Shown piece after piece: positions 33,953 through 43,111 of a DNA stretch of 64,000 bases; position 1 is the stretch's first letter; the number at the start of each line of letters is the position of its first letter. The position numbers and the translations under genes were made by a program. The stretch lies in the NCBI RefSeq assembly GCF_039525805.1, contig NZ_BAAAHZ010000009.1. One strand, written 5' to 3'. The notes below the pieces were generated by a model. That model worked only from the letters and a program-made list of their open reading frames with translations. It did no database searches and was not told the DNA's origin. Source of the stretch: Dietzia natronolimnaea. GTDB lineage: Bacteria; Actinomycetota; Actinomycetes; Mycobacteriales; Mycobacteriaceae.

Positions 33953-35340
33953 TCCTCCATTCTGCCGAGCAGGCGCGCGCCGAATGCACGGGGGTCACGT
34001 GGCGCTCCGGGGAATCTGGGTCGGTTGCCGCCGAGCCCCGGTACCAGGGTGGACCCGCGCGCAGTCAGGAGTGACTGGCCGAACAGCAGGGCGCCCACGA
34101 CCGAGATCACGCTGAAGCCCACGGTGAAGTCCGGCGGGAGGAGGACCCCCAGCGCACCGCCCGCGACCCACGCCAGTTGTAGCGCCGTCTCGGACCGGCC
34201 GAACGCGGAGGACCGTGCGGAGTCGGGGATGTCCGTCTGGATCGACGCGTCGAGCGCCACCTTGCCGAGCGCGCTGCACACCGCCGCCACCAGTGCGAGG
34301 GGGGCCGCCGCCCAGATGTTGCCGAGGAACGCCGCGACCACCGCCGCCGACAGCGCTGCGCCCGCCGCCGTCGTGGTGATCCTGCCCGGTCGGCCCAGGG
34401 GGAGACGGGCGCCCACGGCATTCCCCAGGAAGGTGCCCAGTCCTCCCGCCGCACCGGCGATCGCGAGCATCCCGGCCTGTTCCGCCGCCGTGGCGTTCTC
34501 CTGGGCCTTGGCCACGAACGCGAGGAACAGGGTGAGGAAGCCGGTCATGAACCGGACCATCGACACGGCCCAGAGGTTGGCCAGGACCTGACGGCCCAGC
34601 GGCCGGGTGAGAACGGCCTTGAGCCCGCTGACGAGCGGGCGGCCCCGGTCCACGCGCAGGGTCGCCGACTCCTCGTCGAGCGAGGCCTCGGCGTGTGCGG
34701 GGATGGTCATCGCGATGTACGCCGTCACCAGCGCCACCGCGGCGAGTAGCCACAGGGCCGCGTCGGAGCCCCACACCCACGACACGGCACCGGCGAGGGC
34801 CCCTGCGATCAACGACCCGCCCACGTGGCCGAGCACCGTCAGCCGGGAGTTCGTCCGGACCAGGTCGAGCGCCGGCGGCAGGACGTGCGGGGTGATCGAC
34901 GCCTTGACCACGCCGAAGGTCTTGGACAGCACGAGCATCCCCAGCGCGAGGGGATACAGCAGCCAGGAGTCGAAGTTGAGCGCGAGGATCACCGCGAGCA
35001 CCGCCCGCAGGGTGAAGGTCAACGACACCGTGAGGCGCCGCCCGCTCCGAAGCCGGTCGAGGGCCGGTCCGATCACCGGGGCGATCAGCGCGAACGGGGC
35101 GACCGTGACGAGGAGGTACAGGGCCACGTTGCTCCGCGACTCGGCGGTGGCGGCGGAGAAGAACAACGTGTTGGCCAGGGCGACGGCGAGGATCGCGTCG
35201 CACGCGAAGTTGGCGACGGTGACGTAACTCAGCTGCGACAGGCCCGATCTGTCGGCCCCGTCGGCGTGGAAGACCCGCCGGACGCCCCGGCCGACGGTGG
35301 CCGCGGCTCGACGGGTCGGCCCGGGGGAGCGGTCAGCCAA
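33949..35340 (-). CDS. MFS transporter (Rv0876c-like)
   Basis: A major facilitator superfamily protein of 463 residues with about 11-12 membrane helices and a long basic N-terminus. It has MFS-like loops, such as GPALDRLRSGRR between early helices. The substrate is unknown. The start is a TTG at 35340 inside the end of the upstream glutaminyl-cyclase gene, with GAGGTG seven bases before it, so translation is probably coupled. Position and partner match Rv0876c-Rv0875c. Confidence 0.85.
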   Translation of the reverse strand: MADRSPGPTRRAAATVGRGVRRVFHADGADRSGLSQLSYVTVANFACDAILAVALANTLFFSAATAESRSNVALYLLVTVAPFALIAPVIGPALDRLRSGRRLTVSLTFTLRAVLAVILALNFDSWLLYPLALGMLVLSKTFGVVKASITPHVLPPALDLVRTNSRLTVLGHVGGSLIAGALAGAVSWVWGSDAALWLLAAVALVTAYIAMTIPAHAEASLDEESATLRVDRGRPLVSGLKAVLTRPLGRQVLANLWAVSMVRFMTGFLTLFLAFVAKAQENATAAEQAGMLAIAGAAGGLGTFLGNAVGARLPLGRPGRITTTAAGAALSAAVVAAFLGNIWAAAPLALVAAVCSALGKVALDASIQTDIPDSARSSAFGRSETALQLAWVAGGALGVLLPPDFTVGFSVISVVGALLFGQSLLTARGSTLVPGLGGNRPRFPGAPRDPRAFGARLLGRMEE

Positions 35341-36235
35341 TGAGGCGCACCTCGTACATCGTCGGCCACAACTTCCCGGTGAGCAGCACGTTCTCCGAAC
35401 CGGGGAGCGCGGCGATCCCGTTGAGAACCGCCTCCCGGCTGGCCGGCCGGGGTCGCTCGAGCGCCGAGGCGTCGTAGATGGCGGTGACCGCGCCGGTGGC
35501 GGGGTCGATGCGGATGACCTCGTCCGTCATCCAGACGTTGGCGAGGACGGTGCCGTCCGCGCACTCGAGTTCGTTGATCCGGACCACGGGTGTGCCCCCC
35601 GAGGTCACCGAGACCGTGCCGGTGGGCTCGAAGGTGACGGGGTCGCGGAAGGTCAGCTGGTCGGAGCCGTTGCTCATGATCAGCCGTTCGCCGTCGTAAC
35701 ACAGGCCCCAGCCCTCGCCCACGTACGGCACCTCGGAGCGCACCTCGAGGGTCCGGGGGTCCCGGTTGTGGGCGATCCCGTTGGTCCAGGTCAGGGTCCA
35801 GAGGGTGTCCGGGGTGACGGCCAGGCCCTCGCCGAACTCGTCGTCCGCCATCCGCACGGACACGGTGGGCGGGCCGCCGGCGAGCGGGCGGCGCTGCACC
35901 TGCGAGCGGGTGAACTCACCCGTCGACTCGTAGATCTCGTCGCCCACCACCTGCAGACCCTGGGTGAACAACTCAGGATCGTGCGGCAGGGTCCGGACGA
36001 CCTCGACCGAACCCCGTACGGGCCGGGGCTCGGCCGGGCCCACCGGCACCTGTCCGCCGGCCGCGTCGCCGGACCCGGAACCGGAGCCGGTGGGCATGCT
36101 CGACGACGCGAGGGAGGCGCCGGGGGACGTGGCGCTCCCGGCGTCGTCGGAACCGGTCGCGGTACACGCCGCGACGGCGCCGACGAGTGAGAGGGAGACC
36201 GCGAGAGGGCCGAGGGTGCCGAGGACGCTGCGCAT
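35333..36235 (-). CDS. Glutaminyl-peptide cyclotransferase, lipoprotein
   Basis: This plant/bacterial-type glutaminyl cyclase (five-bladed propeller) forms pyroglutamate at the N-termini of exported proteins or peptides. The 300-residue protein has a lipoprotein signal (GAVAAC, Cys24) and a Ser/Gly-rich linker to about residue 65. Family hallmarks follow: LPHDPELFTQGLQ, YESTGEFTRSQVQ, GEGWGLCYDGERLIMSNGSD, INELECADGTVLANVWMTD and LLTGKLWPTMYEVRL. It is first in an operon with the MFS and DUF2771 genes, which might supply or export its peptides (inference). This gene is absent from the corresponding M. tuberculosis locus. Confidence 0.9.
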   Translation of the reverse strand: MRSVLGTLGPLAVSLSLVGAVAACTATGSDDAGSATSPGASLASSSMPTGSGSGSGDAAGGQVPVGPAEPRPVRGSVEVVRTLPHDPELFTQGLQVVGDEIYESTGEFTRSQVQRRPLAGGPPTVSVRMADDEFGEGLAVTPDTLWTLTWTNGIAHNRDPRTLEVRSEVPYVGEGWGLCYDGERLIMSNGSDQLTFRDPVTFEPTGTVSVTSGGTPVVRINELECADGTVLANVWMTDEVIRIDPATGAVTAIYDASALERPRPASREAVLNGIAALPGSENVLLTGKLWPTMYEVRLIG

Positions 36236-36340
36236 GCGTCAAGGATGCCGTACTACGGGCCGGACCGCGACGCTGTCGCGATGACGCGCATAATGGGTGG
36301 GGTGAACACCGAGGTAGGCACGGATCAGGAGGCGGACCCC

Positions 36341-37204
36341 GTGAGCACCGATCAGGCCTCGGGCTTCGACGAGGCCCTGCGCGAGAGACTGGCCTCGGGC
36401 GTCGACGTGGCGCGTGCCGCCGTGGAGGAGTTCGCGTCCGACGGCGTGGGAGAGCACCGGGGGGCCGTCGTCGAGGCGCCGTTCACCACGACGCACCGGT
36501 TCGCCTCGGACCTGCCCGGCTACCGCGGGTGGTACTGGGCCTGCGTCCTGGCGCTGGTCCCCGGCGGCGAGCTGACGGTCGACGAGATCTCGCTCCTCCC
36601 CGGTCCCGACTCGATGGTGGCCCCGGAGTGGGTGCCGTGGGAGAAGAGGATCCGCCCGGGCGATCTGGGTGCTGGTGATCTGCTGCCCCCCGCGGACGAC
36701 GACGAGCGTCTGGTCCCGGGACAACTCCTCACCGGGGACGACGGACTCGACGAGGTCGCCGGCCCAGTCGGGCTCGGCAGGCCACGGCACCTGAGCCGGG
36801 AGGGCCGGTCGGCCGCCGCCGCCCGATGGGCCGCCGAGCGCGGCCCGGACACCGAGATCGCACGCGGTGCCAAGCACCACTGCGGGTCCTGCGGCTTCCT
36901 GGTGCCCGTCTCCGGCTCCCTCGGCACGATGTTCGGGGTGTGCGCGAACGAGTACTCCGCCGACGGGCAGGTGGTGCACCTCCAGTACGGCTGCGGCGCC
37001 CACAGCGAGGTACAGGTGGCCACGGAGTCCGCGACCCCGGTGGCCGAGGCGTACGACGACGCCGCCGTGGACGTGGTGGTGCTCCCCCAGCAACTGGCGG
37101 CCACCGCCGCCCGGGCGCGGGGGGCGGCTGAGCAGGGCGACGAGGTGGGGCAGGGCGACGAGGTGGGGCAGGCCGGTCCGGCGGGCGGTCCCGACCAGCC
37201 CTGA
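36341..37204 (+). CDS. DUF3027-family protein
   Basis: A soluble protein of about 287 residues, actinobacteria-specific, of unknown function (Rv0877 is probably its counterpart). Visible features are the segment GYRGWYWACVLALVPGG and a Cys-rich module, HHCGSCGFLVPVSG...FGVCANEYSADG...YGCGAHSE, with four Cys that could bind zinc. It ends in a duplicated QGDEVG unit. I chose the GTG at 36341 because AGGAGG stands eight bases upstream, although the frame remains open to 36245. It is divergent from the glutaminyl-cyclase gene. Confidence 0.8.
   Translation: MSTDQASGFDEALRERLASGVDVARAAVEEFASDGVGEHRGAVVEAPFTTTHRFASDLPGYRGWYWACVLALVPGGELTVDEISLLPGPDSMVAPEWVPWEKRIRPGDLGAGDLLPPADDDERLVPGQLLTGDDGLDEVAGPVGLGRPRHLSREGRSAAAARWAAERGPDTEIARGAKHHCGSCGFLVPVSGSLGTMFGVCANEYSADGQVVHLQYGCGAHSEVQVATESATPVAEAYDDAAVDVVVLPQQLAATAARARGAAEQGDEVGQGDEVGQAGPAGGPDQP
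37132..37167. repeat. Two-copy 18-bp tandem repeat in the DUF3027 gene
   Basis: GCAGGGCGACGAGGTGGG occurs twice head to tail (37132-37149 and 37150-37167). It encodes a duplicated six-residue acidic unit in the disordered C-terminal tail and keeps the frame. A recent duplication is likely. Confidence 0.9.
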
Positions 37205-37264
37205 TCCCGCCGGCCCCCGCCGCCGGTCAGGACTGATCCCGCAGGCATCTCAGGTGCCGACAGC

Positions 37265-37534
37265 TCAGATGCGGTCGAAGTCGAGACCGCCCTGTGCGCC
37301 CGCACTGCCGCGCAGGACGGCACGCCGCTGGAGCGCGTAGACGAGTGTGCCGATCGCACCCACGCCCACACCCACGGCGCAGAGGATCACCGCGCGCATG
37401 TCGACCTCGTCCATGAGCATCATGGCCAGGAGGGCGATCGTCCACGCGAGGGTCCCGATGAGGACGACGGGCCGCGGGTCCAGCAGGTAGGCCGGGATCC
37501 GGGGCACCTGCGGCTCTGCCGGGCTGTCCGTCAT
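37265..37534 (-). CDS. DUF2530-like two-helix membrane protein
   Basis: An 89-residue protein with two membrane helices (VVLIGTLAWTIALLAMMLM and ILCAVGVGVGAIGTLVYAL) and the family-like lead PAYLLDPRPVVLIGT. It corresponds in size and position to Rv0879c. Function unknown. The ATG at 37534 is the natural start. It converges with the DUF3027 gene (60 bp between) and is divergent from the purine permease. Confidence 0.75.
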   Translation of the reverse strand: MTDSPAEPQVPRIPAYLLDPRPVVLIGTLAWTIALLAMMLMDEVDMRAVILCAVGVGVGAIGTLVYALQRRAVLRGSAGAQGGLDFDRI

Positions 37535-37609
37535 GACCGCGACGCTACCGCAGGCGGGGGGCCGGTTACTCTATGACGGTTCCTCACCCACCGCCAGGAA
37601 GGTCTCCAG

Positions 37610-39079
37610 ATGTCGCAGAGCGCCGGGGCCCCGTCGCGGTCCCCCGTACGGATCGGGGCCGTCGACCGGTACTTCAAGATCAGTGAGCGCGGTTCGACGG
37701 TGGCCCGCGAGGTGCGCGGCGGGTTGGTCAGCTTCTTCGCGATGGCCTACATCATCGTGCTCAACCCGCTGATCCTCGGTTCGGGTGTAGACGTCGAGGG
37801 CAACCAGCTGTCGATCATCGAGATCGCCGCCGTCACCGCCTTCACCGCGGGGGTGATGACGGTGGCGTTCGGCGCGATCGCCCGCTACCCGTTCGCCTTC
37901 GCGACCGGCCTGGGGATCAACTCCCTCGTCGCGGTCACCATCGCCAGGCAGGTCACGTGGGCCGAGGCCATGGGGCTGATCGTCATCGAGGGCATCATCA
38001 TCGTCATCCTGGCGGTGAGCGGGTTCCGCAAGGCCGTCTTCGACGCCATCCCCTCGGACCTCAAGGCCGCGATCGCCGTGGGCATCGGGTTGTTCATCGC
38101 CATGGTCGGCTTCGTCGACTCCGGTTTCGTGCGTCGACTCCCCGACGCCGCGGGCACCACGGTCCCGGTGGGACTGGGGATCGAGGGGTCGATCGCCTCG
38201 TGGCCCACCGCCGTGTTCGCCTTCGGGCTCCTGCTGTGCGGTGTGCTCGTGGCCCGGCAGGTGCGCGGCGGCATCTTCATCGGCATCGTGGTCACCACCG
38301 TCGTGGCCATCATCGTCGAGGCCGTCGCGAACGCCGGGCCGTCCTTCGTCGACGGTGAGCCCTCGCCCACCGGGTGGAACCTCGCGGTCCCGGGGATCCC
38401 CGAGACCCTGGGTGGGCTGCCCAACCTGTCCCTCATCGGGCAGGTGGATCTCTTCGGCGCGTTCGTCCGGATCGGTCCGCTGGCGGCCAGTCTGTTCGTC
38501 TTCACCCTGCTGCTCGCCAACTTCTTCGACGCCATGGGCACCTTCACGGGGCTGGGCAAGGAGGCCGGGCTCATGGACGAGAAGGGCAATCTGCCCAACA
38601 TGAAGACCGCGCTCGTGGTCGAGGGCGTCGGTGCCGTGGCGGGTGGCTTCACCTCGTCGTCGTCCAACACGGTCTTCCTCGAGTCGGCCACAGGTATCGC
38701 CGAGGGCGCCCGCACCGGGCTGGCGAACATCGTCACCGGTGTCCTCTTCCTCATCGCGATGTTCTTCACCCCGCTGTACGAGGTCGTCCCCGTGGAGGCG
38801 GCGGCTCCCGCACTCGTGGTGGTCGGCGCGCTCATGATGTCGCAGATCGTCAACATCGACTTCACGCGCTTCGCGATCGCGCTGCCGGCCTTCCTCACGA
38901 TCGTCACCATGCCGTTCACCTACTCGATCGCCAACGGCATCGGCATCGGGTTCGTGGCCTGGGTCGTCATGGCCACCGCCACCGGCAAGGCCCGGTCCGT
39001 GCACCCGCTGCTGTGGGTGGTCGCGGCGGCGTTCCTCGTGTTCTTCGCGATCGGGCCCATCACCGAGCTGCTGGCCTGA
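37610..39079 (+). CDS. NCS2-family purine permease (AzgA-like)
   Basis: A 489-residue proton-coupled nucleobase transporter of the AzgA branch of NCS2, which takes up hypoxanthine, guanine or adenine. It has about 12-13 membrane segments. AzgA hallmarks are EVRGGLVSFFAMAYIIVLN at the start, FAFATGLGINSLVA, FFDAMGTFTGLGKEAGLMD and SSSSNTVFLESATGIAEG. The ATG at 37610 follows AGGAAGG at seven bases. The SpoU gene starts 12 bp downstream, so the two may be co-transcribed. The exact purine specificity is not readable. Confidence 0.9.
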   Translation: MSQSAGAPSRSPVRIGAVDRYFKISERGSTVAREVRGGLVSFFAMAYIIVLNPLILGSGVDVEGNQLSIIEIAAVTAFTAGVMTVAFGAIARYPFAFATGLGINSLVAVTIARQVTWAEAMGLIVIEGIIIVILAVSGFRKAVFDAIPSDLKAAIAVGIGLFIAMVGFVDSGFVRRLPDAAGTTVPVGLGIEGSIASWPTAVFAFGLLLCGVLVARQVRGGIFIGIVVTTVVAIIVEAVANAGPSFVDGEPSPTGWNLAVPGIPETLGGLPNLSLIGQVDLFGAFVRIGPLAASLFVFTLLLANFFDAMGTFTGLGKEAGLMDEKGNLPNMKTALVVEGVGAVAGGFTSSSSNTVFLESATGIAEGARTGLANIVTGVLFLIAMFFTPLYEVVPVEAAAPALVVVGALMMSQIVNIDFTRFAIALPAFLTIVTMPFTYSIANGIGIGFVAWVVMATATGKARSVHPLLWVVAAAFLVFFAIGPITELLA

Positions 39080-39091
39080 GCGGCGCGGGCA

Positions 39092-39925
39092 GTGCTCGTC
39101 GTCGACGTCTCCGATCCCGCCGATCCCCGGCTGGACGACCTGCGCGACCTCAACCACTCCGACCGTCGCCCCGACCTGCCGGGCGGCCGGGGCCTGGTGA
39201 TCGCGGAGGGCACCTACGTGGTGGGCCGGATGCTGCTGTCCCGGTTCCGCCCGCACGTCCTGCTGGGGACCGACGCGCGACTGCAGCAGCTGCGGCGTGA
39301 GGCGACCGCCGAGGGCTGGGACGCCGACGAGCGCGCCGGGGGTGCCGTGTACCTGCGCACCACCAAGGACGTGCTCAGCGAGGTGATCGGGTTCCGGTCC
39401 AGTCGCGACATCCTCGCCGCCGCCGACCGGCCGACGCCGCTCGAGGTCGACGCCGTCGTGGGCGGTGCCCGGACCCTCGTGGTGCTCGAGGGCGTCAACG
39501 ACCCCGAGAACCTCGGGGCGATCTTCCGCAACTGCGCGGCGCTCGGGGTCGACGGGGTGCTCTTCGGCGCCGCCACCGGGGACCCCCTCTACCGGCGGGT
39601 GGTGCGCGTGTCCATGGGGCACGTCCTGCGGCTGCCGTTCGCGCACCTGCCGGGGACCCCCACCACCTGGCACCGCTCCCTCGGGCACCTGAACGCCCAG
39701 GGCTTCCGCACGGTGGCGCTGACCCCGTCGGCGGAGGTGCCGCTGTCCCGGGCCGTCGACTCGGACAAGGTGGCCTTCGTCCTGGGCGCGGAGGGTCCCG
39801 GTCTCACCGAGCACGCGATGCGGGCGTGTGACGTCCGGGCGACGATCCCCATGACGGCCGGGACGGACTCGCTCAACGTGGCCACGGCCGCGGCGGTGGC
39901 GTTCTACGAGCGGTCGCGCGGCTGA
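39092..39925 (+). CDS. SpoU/TrmH-family RNA 2'-O-methyltransferase
   Basis: This SPOUT methyltransferase of 277 residues modifies ribose in rRNA or tRNA using S-adenosylmethionine; it is the likely Rv0881 counterpart. The knotted-fold motifs are all visible: NDPENLGAIFRNCAALGVDG (motif 1), VLGAEGPGL (motif 2) and IPMTAGTDSLNVATAAAV (motif 3). The N-terminal 100 residues form the substrate-binding extension (AEGTYVVGRMLLSRF). The GTG at 39092 is the first plausible start and has only a weak ribosome site. The target nucleotide is unknown. Confidence 0.9.
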   Translation: MLVVDVSDPADPRLDDLRDLNHSDRRPDLPGGRGLVIAEGTYVVGRMLLSRFRPHVLLGTDARLQQLRREATAEGWDADERAGGAVYLRTTKDVLSEVIGFRSSRDILAAADRPTPLEVDAVVGGARTLVVLEGVNDPENLGAIFRNCAALGVDGVLFGAATGDPLYRRVVRVSMGHVLRLPFAHLPGTPTTWHRSLGHLNAQGFRTVALTPSAEVPLSRAVDSDKVAFVLGAEGPGLTEHAMRACDVRATIPMTAGTDSLNVATAAAVAFYERSRG

Positions 39926-39938
39926 CCGCGGCGGTGCG

Positions 39939-40835
39939 TCACCGCCGGTTCGCCAGGCGTCGGTTCATGGCCCCGCCGGCCCGCCGCACGGTGTCGCCGA
40001 CGACACCGGCGATCCTGCGGACGGCTCCGGCGACGGGGGAGGAGGCCCGCGCCACCGCGGGCACGAGCGGACCCCGTTCGTAGTCGTCCTCGGCGTAGGG
40101 GGAGGACGGGCTCCCACCGCCGGACCCCGTGCCGGCGTCGCGCGTGTTGGCGGCGTGGAGTTCGGCGCGACCGGGGGAGCCCACGACGTGGACCGCGGCC
40201 CCCGTGGGCGCGGTGCGCTGGCGGACCTCCCGTCGGCCGTCGGTGGCGAACCCGTGCACGGGGACGTCGAGGCCGCCCGGGGAGAGATCGAACCCCAGCC
40301 AGTCGCGGTGGGCGGCGTGGAGCAGCGATGACGGCGCGAAGGGCAGGGCGAGCGGGGTGTCCGCCCCGGAGTCCAGGGGGAACTCACCCGCCCAGTAGGG
40401 CCGTTCGAACGGCAGAGGCATGCCCTCGTCCTCGACGATCCGGTCGTCGGCCCCGGCGAACGAGCGCACGAGTCGGCCCGATTCCCAGCGGGCGAACCCG
40501 CTGACCCCGTCGTCGGGGTCGTGCGAGAACAGCAGGACCGTGGGCGCCTCGACGAGGCGTAGCCACGTCTCGTCGGTCGCGGACGGCAGGACGGGCTGCT
40601 CGAGCTGGGTCTGGAGAACGGTCAACCCGGGGTACGACCCGACGTAGACCTCCCCGGGACCGGTCGATGCCGAGCGGTTGAGGGGGAACATGCCCAGCGA
40701 GGCGACGGTGACGGTCGGGTAGAGGCGGGAGAGCAGACGCCGGGCGAAACCGGGGTCCGAGGGGTGGCCGGACCTGATGGGGGCGGACGGGTCATCGGTG
40801 CCCAGGTACCAGAAGGTCGCGACGTGGTGGCCCAT
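39939..40835 (-). CDS. DUF6928-like protein
   Basis: A 298-residue soluble protein of unknown function. The pattern SGRLVRSFAG, then PLPFERPYWAGEFPLD, then LGFDL...VPVHGF is that of the DUF6928 family known from Streptomyces (family assignment from memory). The last 60 residues are basic and low-complexity. It starts 8 bp after the sepH stop on the same strand, so it is co-transcribed with the cell-division gene, a possible functional hint. Confidence 0.7.
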   Translation of the reverse strand: MGHHVATFWYLGTDDPSAPIRSGHPSDPGFARRLLSRLYPTVTVASLGMFPLNRSASTGPGEVYVGSYPGLTVLQTQLEQPVLPSATDETWLRLVEAPTVLLFSHDPDDGVSGFARWESGRLVRSFAGADDRIVEDEGMPLPFERPYWAGEFPLDSGADTPLALPFAPSSLLHAAHRDWLGFDLSPGGLDVPVHGFATDGRREVRQRTAPTGAAVHVVGSPGRAELHAANTRDAGTGSGGGSPSSPYAEDDYERGPLVPAVARASSPVAGAVRRIAGVVGDTVRRAGGAMNRRLANRR

Positions 40836-40843
40836 GGCAGGAC

Positions 40844-41728
40844 TCAGTCGTCCTTACCGCGGACACCGAGCAGGACGTCCTCCCAGGAGGGCATGGTGGG
40901 ATGCCGACGGGTGGTGCGGCGTTCGGGTTCGGCCGGCGGGTGCTGGAGGAAGTGGTCGTCGACGGAACCCACCGCGGCGGGCGGGGCGGACGCCGGGGCG
41001 GTCTCGGCCGGGGCGTGAGACTGCTCCACCGTGGTGGGGTCGGGTTCCCTCCGCTCGGGTCGGGCCGGGGCCGGCACGGAGCGGATCGGAGGAGGGCCGG
41101 GGGGGAGCGGGGGAGGGGACGAGACGGTGCGCAGGGCCGTGGCGCGGGACGGGTCGAGGATGCGCTGGGCCTCGTCGTCGAGCGCCCGGGCCGACCCGCC
41201 GTGGGAATCGGGGACGAACGACCAGGTCGCCGAGGCGTCGTCCGACAGGCCGGCGGGCCAGGAGGTCCGCACGATCCACCCGCCCGAGCGGTCGCGCCAG
41301 GCGTCCCACGCGACGACGTCCGGGTCCACCCCACGATGATCGAGTGCGGACTCGACCCGGTCGGCGAGCGTGTCGAGTGCGGGCCCGTCCGGAAGGACCG
41401 GGTGGGACGCCCGGGCGAGATCGGCGGCGTTCGCGCGCTCGAGCAGCACGGGGACGGCGAAACCCTCGATCCGGGACATCGGGACGCCGGCGTCGGCGGC
41501 GACGTCCTCGGGGGAGGCGCCGTGGCGGATACGATCCTGGATCTCGCGTGGGCGCAACGTGCCCGTCACGGGCACCCGCCGGGACTCCTCCGTGGGCAGG
41601 GACTCCCCCCGCGCGGCGGCGCGGAACCTGTCGTCGAGGGGGAGGGCCAGCGTCTCGCCCGAGTCCGGGAGCTCACATTCGACCACGGACGAGTCGGCGT
41701 CCACCCCGATGATCCTCAGCTTCCGCAT
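40844..41728 (-). CDS. sepH: Septation regulator SepH
   Basis: SepH is an actinobacterial cell-division protein that promotes FtsZ assembly. The N-terminal domain (DUF3071) begins MRKLRIIGVDADSSVVECE and includes the helix-turn-helix region LRPREIQDRIRHGASPEDVA. A long Pro-rich disordered linker and the conserved C-terminal PSWEDVLLGVRG follow. Length is 294 residues from the ATG at 41728, which has GGAGG just upstream; the frame extends 25 codons further. It lies downstream of serC, as does Rv0883c to Rv0884c. Confidence 0.93.
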   Translation of the reverse strand: MRKLRIIGVDADSSVVECELPDSGETLALPLDDRFRAAARGESLPTEESRRVPVTGTLRPREIQDRIRHGASPEDVAADAGVPMSRIEGFAVPVLLERANAADLARASHPVLPDGPALDTLADRVESALDHRGVDPDVVAWDAWRDRSGGWIVRTSWPAGLSDDASATWSFVPDSHGGSARALDDEAQRILDPSRATALRTVSSPPPLPPGPPPIRSVPAPARPERREPDPTTVEQSHAPAETAPASAPPAAVGSVDDHFLQHPPAEPERRTTRRHPTMPSWEDVLLGVRGKDD

Positions 41729-41814
41729 ACCGCCTCCTCGACTCCTCGTGGGCCCGTGGGCGGCTCGAACGGCGCGTGCCCGGGTCCTGGGCGTTCCCCC
41801 CATGGTAGGTCAGC

Positions 41815-41852
41815 GCAGCCCACCCGGCGCGGTGACGGGCCGGGTGGGCTGC
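41815..41852 (-). terminator. Terminator between serC and sepH
   Basis: A perfect 14-bp stem (41815-41828 with 41839-41852) with a ten-base loop lies 45 bp beyond the serC stop on the minus strand. It separates serC from the downstream sepH gene. Confidence 0.7.
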
Positions 41853-41897
41853 GGAAAAACCGTGGGCGGGCGCCCGGAAGGGTGCGCGGCCCGAGGG

Positions 41898-43022
41898 TCA
41901 GCCGAGCTGCCCCACCACGTGGTCGATGCACCGGGTCAACCGCGAGACGTCCTCGGGGTCGATCGCCGGGAACATCCCGATGCGGAGCTGGTTGCGGCCG
42001 AGCTTGCGGTACGGCTCGGTGTCGAGGATGCCGCCGGCGCGCAGGGTCTTGGCCACCTTCGCGGCGTCGATGCTCTCGTCGAGGTCGATGGTGCCGACGA
42101 CCTGCGAGCGGTGGGCGGGCTCGGTGACGAACGGCGTGGCGTACTCGCTGGCCTCGGCCCAGTCGTACAGGCGGGAGGACGAGTCCCGGGTCCGCTCGAC
42201 GCACCAGTCCAGACCGCCCTGGGTGTTCATCCACTCGATCTGGTCGGCGAACATCAGCAGCGTGGCCACGGCCGGGGTGTTGTACGTCTGGTTCTTGGAG
42301 GAGTTGTCCACCGCGGTGGGCAGGGACAGGAAGTCCGGGCACCAGCGGTCGGTGGCCGCGATCTCGGCCACGCGCTCGAGGGCGGCCGGGCTCATGATGG
42401 ACACCCAGAGGCCGCCGTCGGAGGCGAAGCACTTCTGCGGCGCGAAGTAGTACACGTCGGCGTCGGAGATGTCGACGGGCAACCCGCCGGCTCCGGAGGT
42501 GGCGTCGATGGCGACGAGTGCGTTCTCCGAGCCCGCCGGGCGGGTCACGGGGACCATCACACCGGTGGAGGTCTCGTTGTGCGCCCAGCCGATGAGGTCC
42601 ACGGACGGGTCCGAGGTGGGCTCGGGAGCCGACCCGGGCTCGGCGGAGATGACGATCGGGTCGGCGAGGAAGGGCGCGCCGCCGGTGACCTTGGCGAACT
42701 TGGAGGAGAACTCGCCGTAGGTCAGGTGGAGGGACTTCTCGCGGACCAGGCCGAACGCCGCGGCGTCCCAGAACGCGGTGGTGCCACCGTTGCCCACCAC
42801 GACCTCGTAGCCCTCGGGGAGGGAGAACAGGGAGGACAGTCCCTCGCGGACCCGGCCGACGACGTCCTTCACCGGCGCCTGGCGGTGGCTGGTGCCCATC
42901 ACCGAGGTGGCGGCGGCGGAGACGGCCTCGATCTGCTCGGGGCGGACCTTGGACGGGCCGCAGCCGAACCGCCCGTCCGCGGGCTTGAGGTCGGCGGGGA
43001 TGGTGGGCAGCTGATCGCTCAT
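41898..43022 (-). CDS. serC: Phosphoserine aminotransferase
   Basis: SerC transaminates 3-phosphohydroxypyruvate to phosphoserine, the second step of serine synthesis, with PLP. The 374-residue protein begins MSDQLPTIPADLKPADGRFG followed by GPSKVRPEQ. The PLP lysine is in YYFAPQKCFASDGGLW. I chose the ATG at 43022, which gives the normal actinobacterial length; the frame extends 16 codons upstream. It is divergent from pdxH across 89 bp; PdxH makes the PLP that SerC uses, and in some bacteria SerC also serves PLP synthesis. Confidence 0.96.
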   Translation of the reverse strand: MSDQLPTIPADLKPADGRFGCGPSKVRPEQIEAVSAAATSVMGTSHRQAPVKDVVGRVREGLSSLFSLPEGYEVVVGNGGTTAFWDAAAFGLVREKSLHLTYGEFSSKFAKVTGGAPFLADPIVISAEPGSAPEPTSDPSVDLIGWAHNETSTGVMVPVTRPAGSENALVAIDATSGAGGLPVDISDADVYYFAPQKCFASDGGLWVSIMSPAALERVAEIAATDRWCPDFLSLPTAVDNSSKNQTYNTPAVATLLMFADQIEWMNTQGGLDWCVERTRDSSSRLYDWAEASEYATPFVTEPAHRSQVVGTIDLDESIDAAKVAKTLRAGGILDTEPYRKLGRNQLRIGMFPAIDPEDVSRLTRCIDHVVGQLG

Positions 43023-43111
43023 GCTCTTGGGGTGCCGTTCCTTGTGGTGGGATTTCCGAATCGGCTCCATCCTAGTCGGGGGCGCGTCGGGCCCGGAGTA
43101 GCGTCTGGGTC

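Noticed and set aside
37571..39814. Long minus-strand open frame opposite the purine permease
   Set aside because: Composition is Gly/Asp/Glu/His-rich without motifs; the permease and methyltransferase on the other strand explain the region.
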